64,000 nt of DNA from Desulfonema magnum (GCF_017377395.1 NZ_CP061800.1:6407633-6471632); one strand, 5' to 3'. Counted from the first letter of the stretch, positions 24,002 through 32,631 are shown. The notes: a model not told the origin generated them from the letters alone. Numbers and translations are program-made.

Positions 24002-25569
24002 CACAATCTTTCCAACCTGACCCACCCCAGGGGATATTCACCTTCGCCCTTATCATTACAGATGATCTTTGCGGATTTGGGTACCTCATCCCCGTGTTTT
24101 CGAGGTTTTCCGCCGTCGTAAGAGATGATTTTGTCCCTCAGTTCCACCAGTTTCTCTTTCAAGTTCGGACTCTCCCTGAACAACAGGGCAAAGCTCGTCC
24201 CCAGGAGGCCGCTTCCCCAGCCGATTTTTATGGCGTTCTCAACCGGCTTTTTGTAGAACTCAATCAGGGGGTTTATGTTGACAGCATTTCCTTTGCCGCC
24301 AATTTCAATGGTGTTGTCAACTTTCACATCCGTCGCATTCAGACCTTTATTTGTCTTCTTCGTGTTGAAGGAGACTTTATCTTTTTCTCTGATCGTATCC
24401 CTGTCTTTTATCTGAACCTCATTGATATGAAAAAACAAGTCTTTTTGAAGCCTCGGACACTGAATAAATCCGAAGCCCCTGTCGTAAAAGAATCGTTGAA
24501 CAACACCCTGCTGACGTCCGTCAGGGGAAAACTCGCTTCTCTTCTGATAAAACTGGGAATGAAAGGCACCGAGTTCTTCCCATACTGCCTCAGAAAACTC
24601 AAACACGATAGCCATAAGCTGATCCAAATTTTGAAAAGGGATGGTGTAATCTCCCCAGCGGGATCTTGTTCTCTGAGAATTTGAAAACTTTTTAAGCAGA
24701 TCGGTATCAAGGGAAATATCAAAGCTGACAGAACCGCCTGGATCAGGGCAAAAATAGGTTTCCGTATTAAATTCTATGAAGCTGTTCCCCCGGTGTTTCA
24801 TCTTGAAATAGGGCGCATGATTTCTGTCCAGACTTAAAATCCGAGCCTTTTTTTCGCTGATGCGACGGGTGTCAATAAAAGATGAATCCTTGATCTTCAC
24901 GGTCCGGAAAACATCGGTAAAATGGGAAGAGGATTTTATTTTCTGCTTTGGCGATATGTTTTTCGCGGTCAGATGAAAGCCCTGAAGAATATCCTCCACA
25001 ATCGCGGCGGCAACTCTCCACTTAAATCTGTTCTTTTGATGGCGGGGTTGTCTGTCAAATTCTTTAATTTTTCCATTTATGTATGCTGTCATTTCAGCGT
25101 CAAACTGTGTTGGATTGTTACTGCGGATTTCCCTCAGAATCTTCCACAAAACCGCTGTTCGGATAACCCCTTTGACAGATGACCCCGGAATATAGGCCCT
25201 GTCCATGCCATTGCGAATAAAGTACAGTCTGTTATAGCCTTTTTTCACCTTGGCATAGACCTTGCCTCTTGCAACATCACGGGTTTTGGTGAAATCGAAT
25301 TTGTTATCTCTCAAAAACTCGGAAATCCCCTTGTCTTTGGGTGCATCTTCCAGCCAGTTTGCAAACTTGATGATGATATCAAGTCCCCCATGATGTTCAA
25401 ACAGATAATTTTGCAGCTTCATGGTGTCCACAAGATAGATGAACTTATTATCATGAGGGCTGCGGATAAAGCACTGGCCGTAATTTGCGCTCCCGTCGCT
25501 GCCTTGAATATGAACAGGGGAGATCGGGGTCAGCCGGTATGTTCCGGTCTCAAGATAAGACGGCGTCAT
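24001..25569 (-). CDS. csm5: Csm5 with an internal cold-shock domain
   Basis: 522 residues, longer than the usual 350-420. RAMP features: LTPISPVHIQG near the N-terminus, AYIPGSSVKGVIRTAV (126-140), and the C-terminal IGWGSGLLGTSFALLF (449-464) with PLGWVRLE. Between them, residues about 352-418 form a cold-shock domain: QGVVQRFFYDRGFGFIQ carries RNP1 (RGFGFI) and KDLFFHINEV carries RNP2, followed by KDKVSF and GLNATDV. Csm5 caps the 3' end of the crRNA in the Csm complex; cold-shock domains bind single-stranded RNA or DNA. AGGAG 7 nt upstream sets the start at 25569, overlapping csm4 by 20 bp. Confidence 0.9.
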   Translation of the reverse strand: MTPSYLETGTYRLTPISPVHIQGSDGSANYGQCFIRSPHDNKFIYLVDTMKLQNYLFEHHGGLDIIIKFANWLEDAPKDKGISEFLRDNKFDFTKTRDVARGKVYAKVKKGYNRLYFIRNGMDRAYIPGSSVKGVIRTAVLWKILREIRSNNPTQFDAEMTAYINGKIKEFDRQPRHQKNRFKWRVAAAIVEDILQGFHLTAKNISPKQKIKSSSHFTDVFRTVKIKDSSFIDTRRISEKKARILSLDRNHAPYFKMKHRGNSFIEFNTETYFCPDPGGSVSFDISLDTDLLKKFSNSQRTRSRWGDYTIPFQNLDQLMAIVFEFSEAVWEELGAFHSQFYQKRSEFSPDGRQQGVVQRFFYDRGFGFIQCPRLQKDLFFHINEVQIKDRDTIREKDKVSFNTKKTNKGLNATDVKVDNTIEIGGKGNAVNINPLIEFYKKPVENAIKIGWGSGLLGTSFALLFRESPNLKEKLVELRDKIISYDGGKPRKHGDEVPKSAKIICNDKGEGEYPLGWVRLERL

Positions 25570-26536
25570 CTTCTGTCTCCTGAACTGTGCAGGGGAATGC
25601 CAGGGCCTTGCCGAATCGGTAAACCGGGTGAGCGGAGAAAATTGCTTTCGGGGCCACATTCACCAGTCCCCCTGCGGGTTTGTTCGCAAAAATCGAGCCT
25701 TCGCCGAACATTCGGCATGTCTCCCGCTTGAATTGTCCCAGGGCCACAGAGGAGAAGGTCCAGCCTTTGCGTAGAACCAGGGAATAGGCCATGGGAGATA
25801 AGGCGTTCAGGTTCATGGGATAGTAGAGGGAAACAATGATGAAGTTGTCTCCGCTGCCTTCAAACAACGGCTTCCATTTATCATCAGGCGGTTCAATCTC
25901 AAAGTCAAACACACCATACCCCAGACTCCTTCTGCCCCCGAGTCCCTTCATGGCCGCGTTATCCAAAATTTTCTTCAGAATTCCTTGTTCCACGCCGTCA
26001 ATGAGGAAATAGATGCCCGCGGTCTTGTCGAAAAACATCTCTCCGGCATGATAGATATTCGAGGCATTTGTCAGCCGGTCTCTTGCGTGTTGCGGTCTGA
26101 TGTTGATGGTGAACAATTCCTGATACCCCTGGTTCTTAAATTTCACCAGAGAAATTTTCTCCCCCCTGATCCATTTGGAAAAATTATCTCTGTCAATATA
26201 CAGACATCGCTTCAACTCCTTGTGCCATCTGAGTTTGTTTTCCTTCCCGTGCTTGCCGGAGAAATTCACAGGATCGGTCAGGGGGCGGGGAAGATAGTAT
26301 TCAAATTGTTTGCGACGGTATTCACAAAAGAGAAATCCTGAAGAAAGGGTCTCTATGGAATCAATGAGGGACGCGATCTTTTCCGCATTTCCTGAGACAA
26401 TATCCGCATACGAATTGACCAGCATACTGAAAAGCGTGTCAGAATGAACGATCTCCTGAACCTTTTCCCGGCCGATACCGCCCCGGTCGGCCCCGAGATG
26501 AAGGCCGGTCTTAAACCTCAGCCTGACGAGTCTCAT
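25550..26536 (-). CDS. csm4: Csm4, type III-A RAMP subunit
   Basis: About 328 residues. Starts MRLVRLRFKTGLHLGADRGGIG, the typical Csm4 opening, with HSDTLFSML, then GLGGRRSLGYGVFDFE as the glycine-rich loop and a C-terminal RAMP-like half. Csm4 binds the 5' handle of crRNA and docks Cas10. The ATG at 26536 was chosen over upstream in-frame starts because GGGGGCAGGA precedes it. It overlaps the 3' end of csm3 by about 26 bp, and csm5 overlaps its own end, so the set is tightly coupled. Confidence 0.9.
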   Translation of the reverse strand: MRLVRLRFKTGLHLGADRGGIGREKVQEIVHSDTLFSMLVNSYADIVSGNAEKIASLIDSIETLSSGFLFCEYRRKQFEYYLPRPLTDPVNFSGKHGKENKLRWHKELKRCLYIDRDNFSKWIRGEKISLVKFKNQGYQELFTINIRPQHARDRLTNASNIYHAGEMFFDKTAGIYFLIDGVEQGILKKILDNAAMKGLGGRRSLGYGVFDFEIEPPDDKWKPLFEGSGDNFIIVSLYYPMNLNALSPMAYSLVLRKGWTFSSVALGQFKRETCRMFGEGSIFANKPAGGLVNVAPKAIFSAHPVYRFGKALAFPCTVQETEDDAVLS

Positions 26537-27410
26537 TCCTGCCCCCATTTTTATAATTATCGGCAAATCCCTTGGCAAAATCCGGAAGTAGTTGAATTCC
26601 TTGACCGACTTTGACAGGTTCCTCTGGTTCGGGTTTCTCTATTTTCACTATCTCAGACCCGTCAGAACGAAGCCCTTTGATAAAATCTATGTCAAACTGT
26701 ATCTGTCCATATCCCCGGGAGATGTTTCCTCCCAAGCCGTCATGTTCGAGGATGCTCATGGCTTTCAGGATGTTGGAGATATCTTCCTGAAGATTCGGAA
26801 ATACAGGAGATTTCAATTTTTCCGCAGTGTCCTCCCCGACCTTTCCAAGCATCTCCACCCGATAGACCATCTCAAAGTCAAATTCCGCGCCTGCCGGCAC
26901 CCTTTCGATGGTGCGGGGATGAGCTGCGGAGGTAAGCCTGTCCAGGGTGTTCTCTGTTTTAGCCTCGAATATCGGCATCCCTTCATCCTTCAATTTCTCC
27001 GGGTTGGCCAGTTTCCCGTCCCGGAACAGGAGCGCGGTCGGGTAGTTGTTGTTTTTGGACTCTTTCCCGGATGCGCCGAAAATACGGCATAGCGGACAGT
27101 CTTTCGCATTTGTGAAATCATCACATTCGTGCCGCCATACTTTCCCGTCTTTGTCGCTCTTCCGGTTTGCCATTAACGGCACACCGTCAACAGTGACAAT
27201 TTTCTCCACCGTACTCCTGAGTTTCCCTTTGAGCGAGCTTCCGGGAATGTACGGCTCGTTGGTCACGGGATTGCGGATCACAAAGCTGTCTATGCCGCCG
27301 ATTTCAAGCACATCGGATGATCCGCCGATATGAAGTCCGCTTTTGCACACTATTTTTCCGCGGAAAAAGACGTTCCCGAACAGATATCTGAAATGCGTTC
27401 CCTGTTGCAT
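26511..27410 (-). CDS. csm3: Csm3, backbone subunit and target-RNA nuclease
   Basis: 299 residues, longer than the common 210-250. N-terminal SGLHIGGSSDVLEIGGIDSFVIRNP and EPYIPGSSLKGKLRS are the Csm3 signature. Asp41 (in GGID) aligns with the catalytic Asp33 of Streptococcus Csm3, so target-RNA cleavage every 6 nt should be active. A CDDF...CPLCRIFG segment (Cys/His cluster) follows, then GLGGNISRGYGQIQF. AGGGGGA before the ATG supports the start. Extra length lies in the C-terminal tail (EKPEPEEPVKVGQG onward). Confidence 0.92.
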   Translation of the reverse strand: MQQGTHFRYLFGNVFFRGKIVCKSGLHIGGSSDVLEIGGIDSFVIRNPVTNEPYIPGSSLKGKLRSTVEKIVTVDGVPLMANRKSDKDGKVWRHECDDFTNAKDCPLCRIFGASGKESKNNNYPTALLFRDGKLANPEKLKDEGMPIFEAKTENTLDRLTSAAHPRTIERVPAGAEFDFEMVYRVEMLGKVGEDTAEKLKSPVFPNLQEDISNILKAMSILEHDGLGGNISRGYGQIQFDIDFIKGLRSDGSEIVKIEKPEPEEPVKVGQGIQLLPDFAKGFADNYKNGGRNETRQAEV

Positions 27411-27422
27411 GATTCCCCCTGT

Positions 27423-27818
27423 TTATTCAGCATATTGTATAATAGCCTCGAAAAATTTGACAAACTTGTACATGTCCTTTTTCTTCTTAACCTTTTGGAT
27501 GGACTGGTCCATAATCTCTTTGAATGCCGGAGGAATTTTGTTCTTCCTGACCGCGCCAGCGAAAGCCGGTCTCAGAAAAATCAGCCGGGCCAGAAACATC
27601 TCCTCCAGTTTGTCCCCGTCAGCCATGTTCTTCATCTTGGGATCATCCCATACGCCTCTGATTGCGTCGTAAAATCTTCTCATCTGGGTCGGTGTCAGTT
27701 GTCTTTCTTTGAATTTGCAGCTTTCCGCCCATTTCACAATCGTTGAGGCAGGAACATCTCCGAACTGATGATTCTTGTTTTTGTCGAAATGTGCTTTTAT
27801 CTCGTCAGCCACACGCAT
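27423..27818 (-). CDS. csm2: Csm2, small subunit
   Basis: About 131 residues, helical and basic: TPTQMRRFYDAIRGVW matches the conserved Csm2 segment (LTxxQLRxFY), and the C-terminal KFFEAIIQY helix is also typical. Csm2 lines the target RNA in the complex. The ATG at 27818 follows GGTGG and lies 4 nt after the csm1 stop; the longer frame reaching 27851 would begin inside csm1. Confidence 0.88.
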   Translation of the reverse strand: MRVADEIKAHFDKNKNHQFGDVPASTIVKWAESCKFKERQLTPTQMRRFYDAIRGVWDDPKMKNMADGDKLEEMFLARLIFLRPAFAGAVRKNKIPPAFKEIMDQSIQKVKKKKDMYKFVKFFEAIIQYAE

Positions 27819-27822
27819 TTGA

Positions 27823-30189
27823 TTATCCACCTTTCCTGTGCAAATATTCAACCCATGTCAGAGGGGCCAGCAGCTTGGGCATCTGCTCTGTTCTCAGATT
27901 GAAGAACAGTTTCGCACTGTCGTCGCCCAGGTTTTTCCTGCTCTTTTTGATCACATAATGAAGCGCAGGCATACACAACACCCCGTCCTTCTGCCATATT
28001 TCCACGACCATGAACAGCTTGTGCATCAGCGCGTGAGAGACTTTGGACCAGTCAATCTTATTTGTCATATCCCGCGCCATGGCGAATACGTCCTGGTCCG
28101 CATCATCCCAGAAGCTGGCCTGGGAAATGATCTTTTTGGGAGGACTCGTATCCCAGCCGCGTCTCTCCTTTTTCAACCTGTCATGGAGAAACCTGTCCTT
28201 TGCCTTCCACGATTCATTATAAAACAGACAGAGGCTGTCCTTTTCTCTGAAATTGATCTCACTGTTGTCCTTGGCTTCGCTCTCCCCTTTTTTGGACATC
28301 TCCGCAATCTGATAGACCGGATAATTGGGCTTGTGCAGCGTAACCCCCGCGCTCAGTGTGACGCTTTTGTTGTTTCCGGTATATTCCCGGAAGGCCCTGC
28401 GGATATCAAAGGCGATTTCAGCGACCTGGTCCCATGCTCCGAGGATAAAGAGGTCATCACCTCCGGAATAGATAATGTCAACAGGTCTTGCTTTGTTGCC
28501 GGACCCATCCGATTTGATCTGATACGCATCAAACCCGAGCCGGCCTTCACAGACAAAATTGATGTAATATTTGAAAAAAAGCGTCAGATGGCGGGATAAT
28601 GATGCCATTCGGGGCATTGACTTATCTGAAAGCCCTTCAAGAAACACTCGTCCGAGGTTGTCCACATCCATCCGCAGCGCGGCGATGAAGTGCTTGCCCC
28701 GGGATTCTTTTGCAAGCTCCTCCAGTTCCTCACATCCTGATGTATAGGTGCCGATGAGCAACTGGGTCCCATGCCTGTCCACCCAGTCCTTTGCGTCCCA
28801 GGAATTGATAATGTAGGTGAACATGCCTTTTTGGGGTGTTTTTGAAAATGTGTAGAATGAGTCCGCGATCTTAAAATCATATTTTCCCGTACCAGGTGTT
28901 TTGGTTGTCTGGACAAACCGGTAAGTTTCGCCTTTTTTCAACCGGCCTGAGATTCTGTTAAAATCATAACAGGAGCGGCAGGTGCTGATGCCTTTTGTTT
29001 CATCATAAGTGATGGGCTTGTTGTCGGTATGGCATATCGCACACGATTCATCAAGGTTCTGAGGCAGTTGTGTTTTGAAAATCTGATCTAACAGGCCCGC
29101 AAATTTCCTCTTTTTTGAATCTTCTATCTTTTGCGACAGCTTATACCAGACATCGGCAAAAGGATATTCTGAATTTTCCCTGGAACCTGAAATCAGATCA
29201 TTTCCGCAGAATTCTGTAAATTCAATGTGGAAACAAAGTGTTCCCTCAAACTCATCCAAGAGCCATTTGTTGATATGGCTTCTGATCCCCTTGATGTTAT
29301 CCCTGGCAGACTCGGTATTCTGAGCCATGAGATAGAATCCGCCTCCGCCGGAATAAATGAGGTTTGCAAATGAGACATTCAGGCTTTCTATCAAGTCCAG
29401 GACCACTTTCTCTGTGAGCATCTCCAGGTAAAATGAGCGGCCCCTCAGACTTTTCAGCGCATTGGCCGAGGAGATGGTGTAGATGAAATCCTGAACCCCT
29501 GATATGTCCCCGCCAATGAGCAGGTGTTTGTTCTCGACCCGGTCCGAAATAGCCGCGTTCAAATCGGTGTTTTCCAGGTATTCCCCGTGAGTTTCTGACA
29601 AATGGTTGAAAATATTGGCTGCAAGTGCTCCTGATATTTTGGCGTGCTGATACAGGGAGATGTCGCTGATGAGGGTTTCCGAACCGGGTTGAAAAGGGAC
29701 AAAGGAAAAATATTTTTCCAGCAACATCAAGGCTGCGCTGATGCTGAGATGGGACTTTATTTCAAGGATATCCTGTTCAAAATCCTGCCACAAGCTTTGA
29801 ATATCAGGTGGTGAGTCTGGTGGTGTGAACAGGGGATAAAGGATTTCATCACCGATTCTGGCAGGCATGAAAAATGACGGGGAGGCTTTTTCTTTTTTGC
29901 CGAGTCGGATATTGCTGAAAGCATTGAGTAATCCGTGTTTGTGGGTCTTGGTGTCTTCCGCTGCTTTTTCCTCAGAACCGGCTCCTGCTTTTGCCAACTC
30001 GTTTGCCTGGGAGAGAATGGAAAGAGAGTTCAGGTGCAGATTGCTGATTTCAGCATCATGGGAAGGATGGGAGGTAAAGGAAATCACATCATCAAGACCG
30101 GTTTCCTTTATCCATTGACTGATCTCCGTGAACTGATCCAGGGGGTTGAACAACGCACTTAAAATCACATTTCTGAAGTGACTGTCCAT
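27823..30189 (-). CDS. cas10: Cas10/Csm1, cyclic-oligoadenylate synthase subunit
   Basis: 788 residues. First Palm begins at LLIGGDISGVQDFIYTIS (223-240) and has YSGGGGFYLM; a zinc ribbon uses C383, C386, C404 and C407; the second Palm has the catalytic GGDD at 576-579 (DIIYSGGDDLFILG). So cOA synthesis should be active, matching the CARF-HEPN gene downstream. The N-terminal 170 residues lack a recognisable LLHDIGK-type HD motif; only SHD at 43-45 is seen, in the wrong context, so the DNase site seems lost. GGAG about 10 nt before the ATG supports the start. It is the first gene of the operon. Confidence 0.93.
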   Translation of the reverse strand: MDSHFRNVILSALFNPLDQFTEISQWIKETGLDDVISFTSHPSHDAEISNLHLNSLSILSQANELAKAGAGSEEKAAEDTKTHKHGLLNAFSNIRLGKKEKASPSFFMPARIGDEILYPLFTPPDSPPDIQSLWQDFEQDILEIKSHLSISAALMLLEKYFSFVPFQPGSETLISDISLYQHAKISGALAANIFNHLSETHGEYLENTDLNAAISDRVENKHLLIGGDISGVQDFIYTISSANALKSLRGRSFYLEMLTEKVVLDLIESLNVSFANLIYSGGGGFYLMAQNTESARDNIKGIRSHINKWLLDEFEGTLCFHIEFTEFCGNDLISGSRENSEYPFADVWYKLSQKIEDSKKRKFAGLLDQIFKTQLPQNLDESCAICHTDNKPITYDETKGISTCRSCYDFNRISGRLKKGETYRFVQTTKTPGTGKYDFKIADSFYTFSKTPQKGMFTYIINSWDAKDWVDRHGTQLLIGTYTSGCEELEELAKESRGKHFIAALRMDVDNLGRVFLEGLSDKSMPRMASLSRHLTLFFKYYINFVCEGRLGFDAYQIKSDGSGNKARPVDIIYSGGDDLFILGAWDQVAEIAFDIRRAFREYTGNNKSVTLSAGVTLHKPNYPVYQIAEMSKKGESEAKDNSEINFREKDSLCLFYNESWKAKDRFLHDRLKKERRGWDTSPPKKIISQASFWDDADQDVFAMARDMTNKIDWSKVSHALMHKLFMVVEIWQKDGVLCMPALHYVIKKSRKNLGDDSAKLFFNLRTEQMPKLLAPLTWVEYLHRKGG

Positions 30190-30368
30190 ATTGACCGGTC
30201 TCCGAAGATGTTTTGTTTGATAATCCTGTATCTACTCCGAATTTTGTCCCCGTATGGCACACTTCCATGGATTTTTCAAGCCTTTTTTCATTTTTTTCAA
30301 ATTCTGATTTGTATTTCATAAAGCTGAAGGTCGGTCAATGGGGGGAGGGAGTATTTTGGGGGGAAATA

Positions 30369-30547
30369 TCAGTAGATCGAAAAGATTTTTAACCTGTTGT
30401 TTCAGATGGCAATTCTCCGGAGTGCGGAAATGGAGCGAAGCGGAATTTTCGCAAAAAGTTTCGCACCCGCTCCGAAAAATTGCGAAAATTCCGCTTCGCT
30501 CCATTTCCGCACGCCCTTTTGTCCGAAAAACTTTTCGATTTACTGAA
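30369..30547. repeat. Nested inverted repeat, family A, copy A3
   Basis: Outer arms ATCAGTAGATCGAAAAG and CTTTTCGATTTACTGA. The inner palindrome is GTGCGGAAATGGAGCGAAGC with a reverse-complement mate at 30492-30512 and a second GCGAAA pair. It lies between csm1 and CRISPR array 2. The rest of 30190-30627 shows no gene; the csm1 promoter should be in 30190-30330. Confidence 0.75.
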
Positions 30548-30659
30548 TATTGCACACCTCTCTGATGCTGGTCTTTTGTCAAACTGCTCCGTTGCAGTCC
30601 TTTTCGTCTTCCGAAAAACAAATACTGGTCGTAATCCCTTTCATCTCCTGACACCCCAT

Positions 30660-30735
30660 CTACACGGATTAGCGATAAGAAAAGGATTTCGGGAAGAAGG
30701 TTTATTAATCCTTTGCTTATCGCTAATCCGTGTAG
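30660..30735. repeat. Hairpin element inserted among CRISPR repeats (family C)
   Basis: CTACACGGATTAGCGATAAG at 30660 pairs with its reverse complement ending at 30735. It separates a broken repeat (30628-30648) from the first whole repeat of array 2a. Its end resembles the outer shell at 32632 (CTACAGGGATTTTATATAAG). Confidence 0.8.
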
Positions 30736-30749
30736 ATAAACGAGGGCAG

Positions 30750-31096
30750 GGAATAATCCCTTTCATCTCCCGAGGGAGCAGGGAACTGGCATGAAACCCT
30801 CTCAAAAGGAGGGGATCGAGTATGAGTTGTCCCAATCCCTTTCATCTCCCGAAAGAGCAGGGAACTACATGGGCGACGAAAAGCAAAGCATCTATGCTTT
30901 CCGGGGAGCGATAGAGTCACAATCCCTTTCATCTCCCGAAGGAGCAGGGAACAATAGGGACTTCCATAGTCGCCGCTGACCGGGATGTGTCTTAATCCCT
31001 TTCATCTCCCGATGGAGCAGGGAACGTCTATAAAGTCCTCATCGGCGGAAGTTCATGGCATCTCAATCCCTTTCATCTCCCGAAGGAGCAGGGAAC
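30750..31096 (-). CRISPR. CRISPR array 2a: five variant repeats plus one broken repeat
   Basis: Repeats at 30750-30786, 30829-30865, 30916-30952, 30989-31025 and 31060-31096, same type as array 1 but variable at the central hairpin (CGAGGGAG, CGAAAGAG, CGATGGAG) and at the handle (ATTGTGAC, ATTAAGAC, ATTGAGAT on the minus strand). A truncated repeat at 30628-30648 shows the array was once longer. Spacers are 35-50 bp. The decay suggests an old, slowly used locus or relaxed selection. Confidence 0.9.
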
Positions 31097-31129
31097 TCAG
31101 TTTTGCCCGACCAAGAAGCAACTCCGACT

Positions 31130-31591
31130 TTATCTTTCCAAAAATTCCTCCGGTGTGAGGATAGTGCCCGGAAATTTATTTTTGAAATGTCCGCTGTCCC
31201 ATGTGACCATTGTCGGAACAAAGGGCAGATACTTTTTTGCGAGAGCAATCATCAGAGCATCCCCGAATGAAGTCCTTTTTTTAAGCAGTTCAAATATCTC
31301 ATTAACTTTCAGATTCGGAAAGTCACTTCTTATATCAGCGCCGGGGAACACCGTGATGTTATATTTGTCCGCAAAGCAGAACCACAGTTCATACAACTGC
31401 CTCTCACTGAGATTAAAAGAGAGAATTCCGCAAAGTTCCAACAGGTTGACAACGGTGGTAAGACCTTTTCCGTTCTGTGCCATGAGTGTCAGAAACTCAC
31501 TGTTTTTATTGTAATGAACATCTCTTTTGTAACGAAGGTCTATTACAAATATGTTCGTGTCGATCAGAACGAATTCCGATTGCGAACCCAC
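31130..31591 (-). CDS. PIN-domain toxin (VapC-like)
   Basis: About 153 residues. PIN acidic residues: VLIDTNIFVID (first Asp), LLELCG (Glu), FGDALMIALA (Asp) and TWDSGHF (Asp/His). PIN toxins are metal-dependent RNases that cut tRNA or rRNA. I place the start at a GTG at 31591 because AGGAGG lies 7 nt upstream of it, inside the antitoxin gene; the ATG at 31609 lacks one. The start overlaps the antitoxin's end by 28 bp, the usual coupling. Its 3' end comes within 35 bp of CRISPR array 2a. Confidence 0.82.
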   Translation of the reverse strand: MGSQSEFVLIDTNIFVIDLRYKRDVHYNKNSEFLTLMAQNGKGLTTVVNLLELCGILSFNLSERQLYELWFCFADKYNITVFPGADIRSDFPNLKVNEIFELLKKRTSFGDALMIALAKKYLPFVPTMVTWDSGHFKNKFPGTILTPEEFLER

Positions 31592-31905
31592 GCTGTCGCC
31601 TCCTGCCATGTTTCAAATTCGGGTTTTGTTTTTTCCAGTGATTCCTCAATACCTTTCCATGCCTCGTCAGATGAATACAGCTTTTCCGAGACTTCTCTTT
31701 CCTTTTTCCTGTCATAAGATTCCAGAAAATCTCTGAGATCGTCCTCAATAAGATCGGACTGCGGATTCCGCAGAGGATTTTTCTTAACAGACGCCTCTCC
31801 GGTGTCTTCAAGAAAGGTGACTATCACATCAGCTCTTCCCTGTATGGGAACATCTTGCGAAACACTGACCTTTCCGTCTTCATATATGCCCGGAACAGAT
31901 AACAT
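31564..31905 (-). CDS. Antitoxin partner of the PIN toxin
   Basis: About 113 residues. N-terminal beta-rich segment GIYEDGKVSVSQDVPIQGRADVIVTFLED resembles the small beta-barrel 'DGK..L..PxP' antitoxin-like proteins; the C-terminal part is charged and helical (EDDLRDFLESYDRKKERE, then WQEATAWVRNR), suited to wrapping a toxin. Start at 31905 chosen for GGGGGTGGG upstream. A frameshifted relative is at 16410-16545, next to array 1. Assignment as antitoxin rests on gene order and overlap. Confidence 0.7.
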   Translation of the reverse strand: MLSVPGIYEDGKVSVSQDVPIQGRADVIVTFLEDTGEASVKKNPLRNPQSDLIEDDLRDFLESYDRKKEREVSEKLYSSDEAWKGIEESLEKTKPEFETWQEATAWVRNRNSF

Positions 31906-32054
31906 TGTCCCACCCCCTTTCACTGTCAATGATAACCCCCCATTTCATTTTTGTCAACATTTTATAAGCGGGGGCGAGGGGCAAGGGGCGAGAGGCAAGA
32001 GGATCCGGGCAACTCCCAAAATCCCCTCGCCTCCCGCCTCTGGCCCCTCGCCCC

Positions 32055-32245
32055 CTCCCAATCCCTTTCATCTCCCGAGGGAGCAGGGAACTCTACCTCT
32101 GGACCCATAGCTTATTTTAGTGGCACCCCGAGTAAGTCTTAATCCCTTTCATCTCCCGAGGGAGCAGGGAACTCTCAGAGGGTGTACAGGTCTGACAAGC
32201 CTTCCTGAGTCTTAATCCCTTTCATCTCCCGAGGGAGCAGGGAAC
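32055..32245 (-). CRISPR. CRISPR array 2b: three repeats
   Basis: Repeats at 32055-32091, 32136-32172 and 32209-32245, all with the CGAGGGAG hairpin variant, two with the ATTAAGAC handle. Separated from array 2a by 958 bp holding the PIN toxin-antitoxin pair and a GGGGCGAGGGGCAAGGGGCG-type repeat (31973-32056). The shared GAGGGAG and ATTAAGAC variants with 2a suggest one array split by insertion. Confidence 0.88.
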
Positions 32246-32631
32246 AGCAAGTTTTACGGGGGGGGGCGGGGTTCCGGCATTTGCCGGATATCCGCCTTTC
32301 AGATGCTTTCTCAATATTTTCAGGAGGTTGATCCGATCCCGAAAAAAGTTTGAAGATGCTCCTTTTTCACCCCCCCCGACTTTGCAGAATTTTACCCCCT
32401 GATTCGGGATAACCTTCTGAAATCATAAGAACCGGACGGTGAAAAAAAGTTTGAATATGCTCTCTGAAATTTCGGATTAGATAGCATCTTCAAACTTTTT
32501 TGTCAATAACTGTTTTTCACCTTTTTAACTATTTGAAAATATAAGCTTTTTTAATGGAGGTATGTGCCATAACACAAAAGTTTGAATATGCTCCGTTTGA
32601 GAATTGAGAATTGAGAATTGCGCCCCTTGTT
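32246..32631. other. Gene-free stretch, possible leader of array 2 with AAGTTTGAATATGCTC motifs
   Basis: Contains four copies of AAGTTTGAA(T/G)ATGCTC (32344, 32447, 32575 and the inverse at 32484), of which 32447-32462 and 32484-32501 form an inverted repeat. By repeat orientation the leader of array 2 should lie here. Three GAATTGA heptamers occur at 32599-32620. No gene seen. Confidence 0.45.

Noticed and set aside
28079-30189. SHD at Cas10 residues 43-45 as a possible HD nuclease motif
   Set aside because: Surrounding residues do not match the HDxGK context and there is no following metal ligand pattern.
16645-32245. Spacers targeting sequence within this window
   Set aside because: No spacer match outside the arrays was seen by eye; an exact-match search would settle it.
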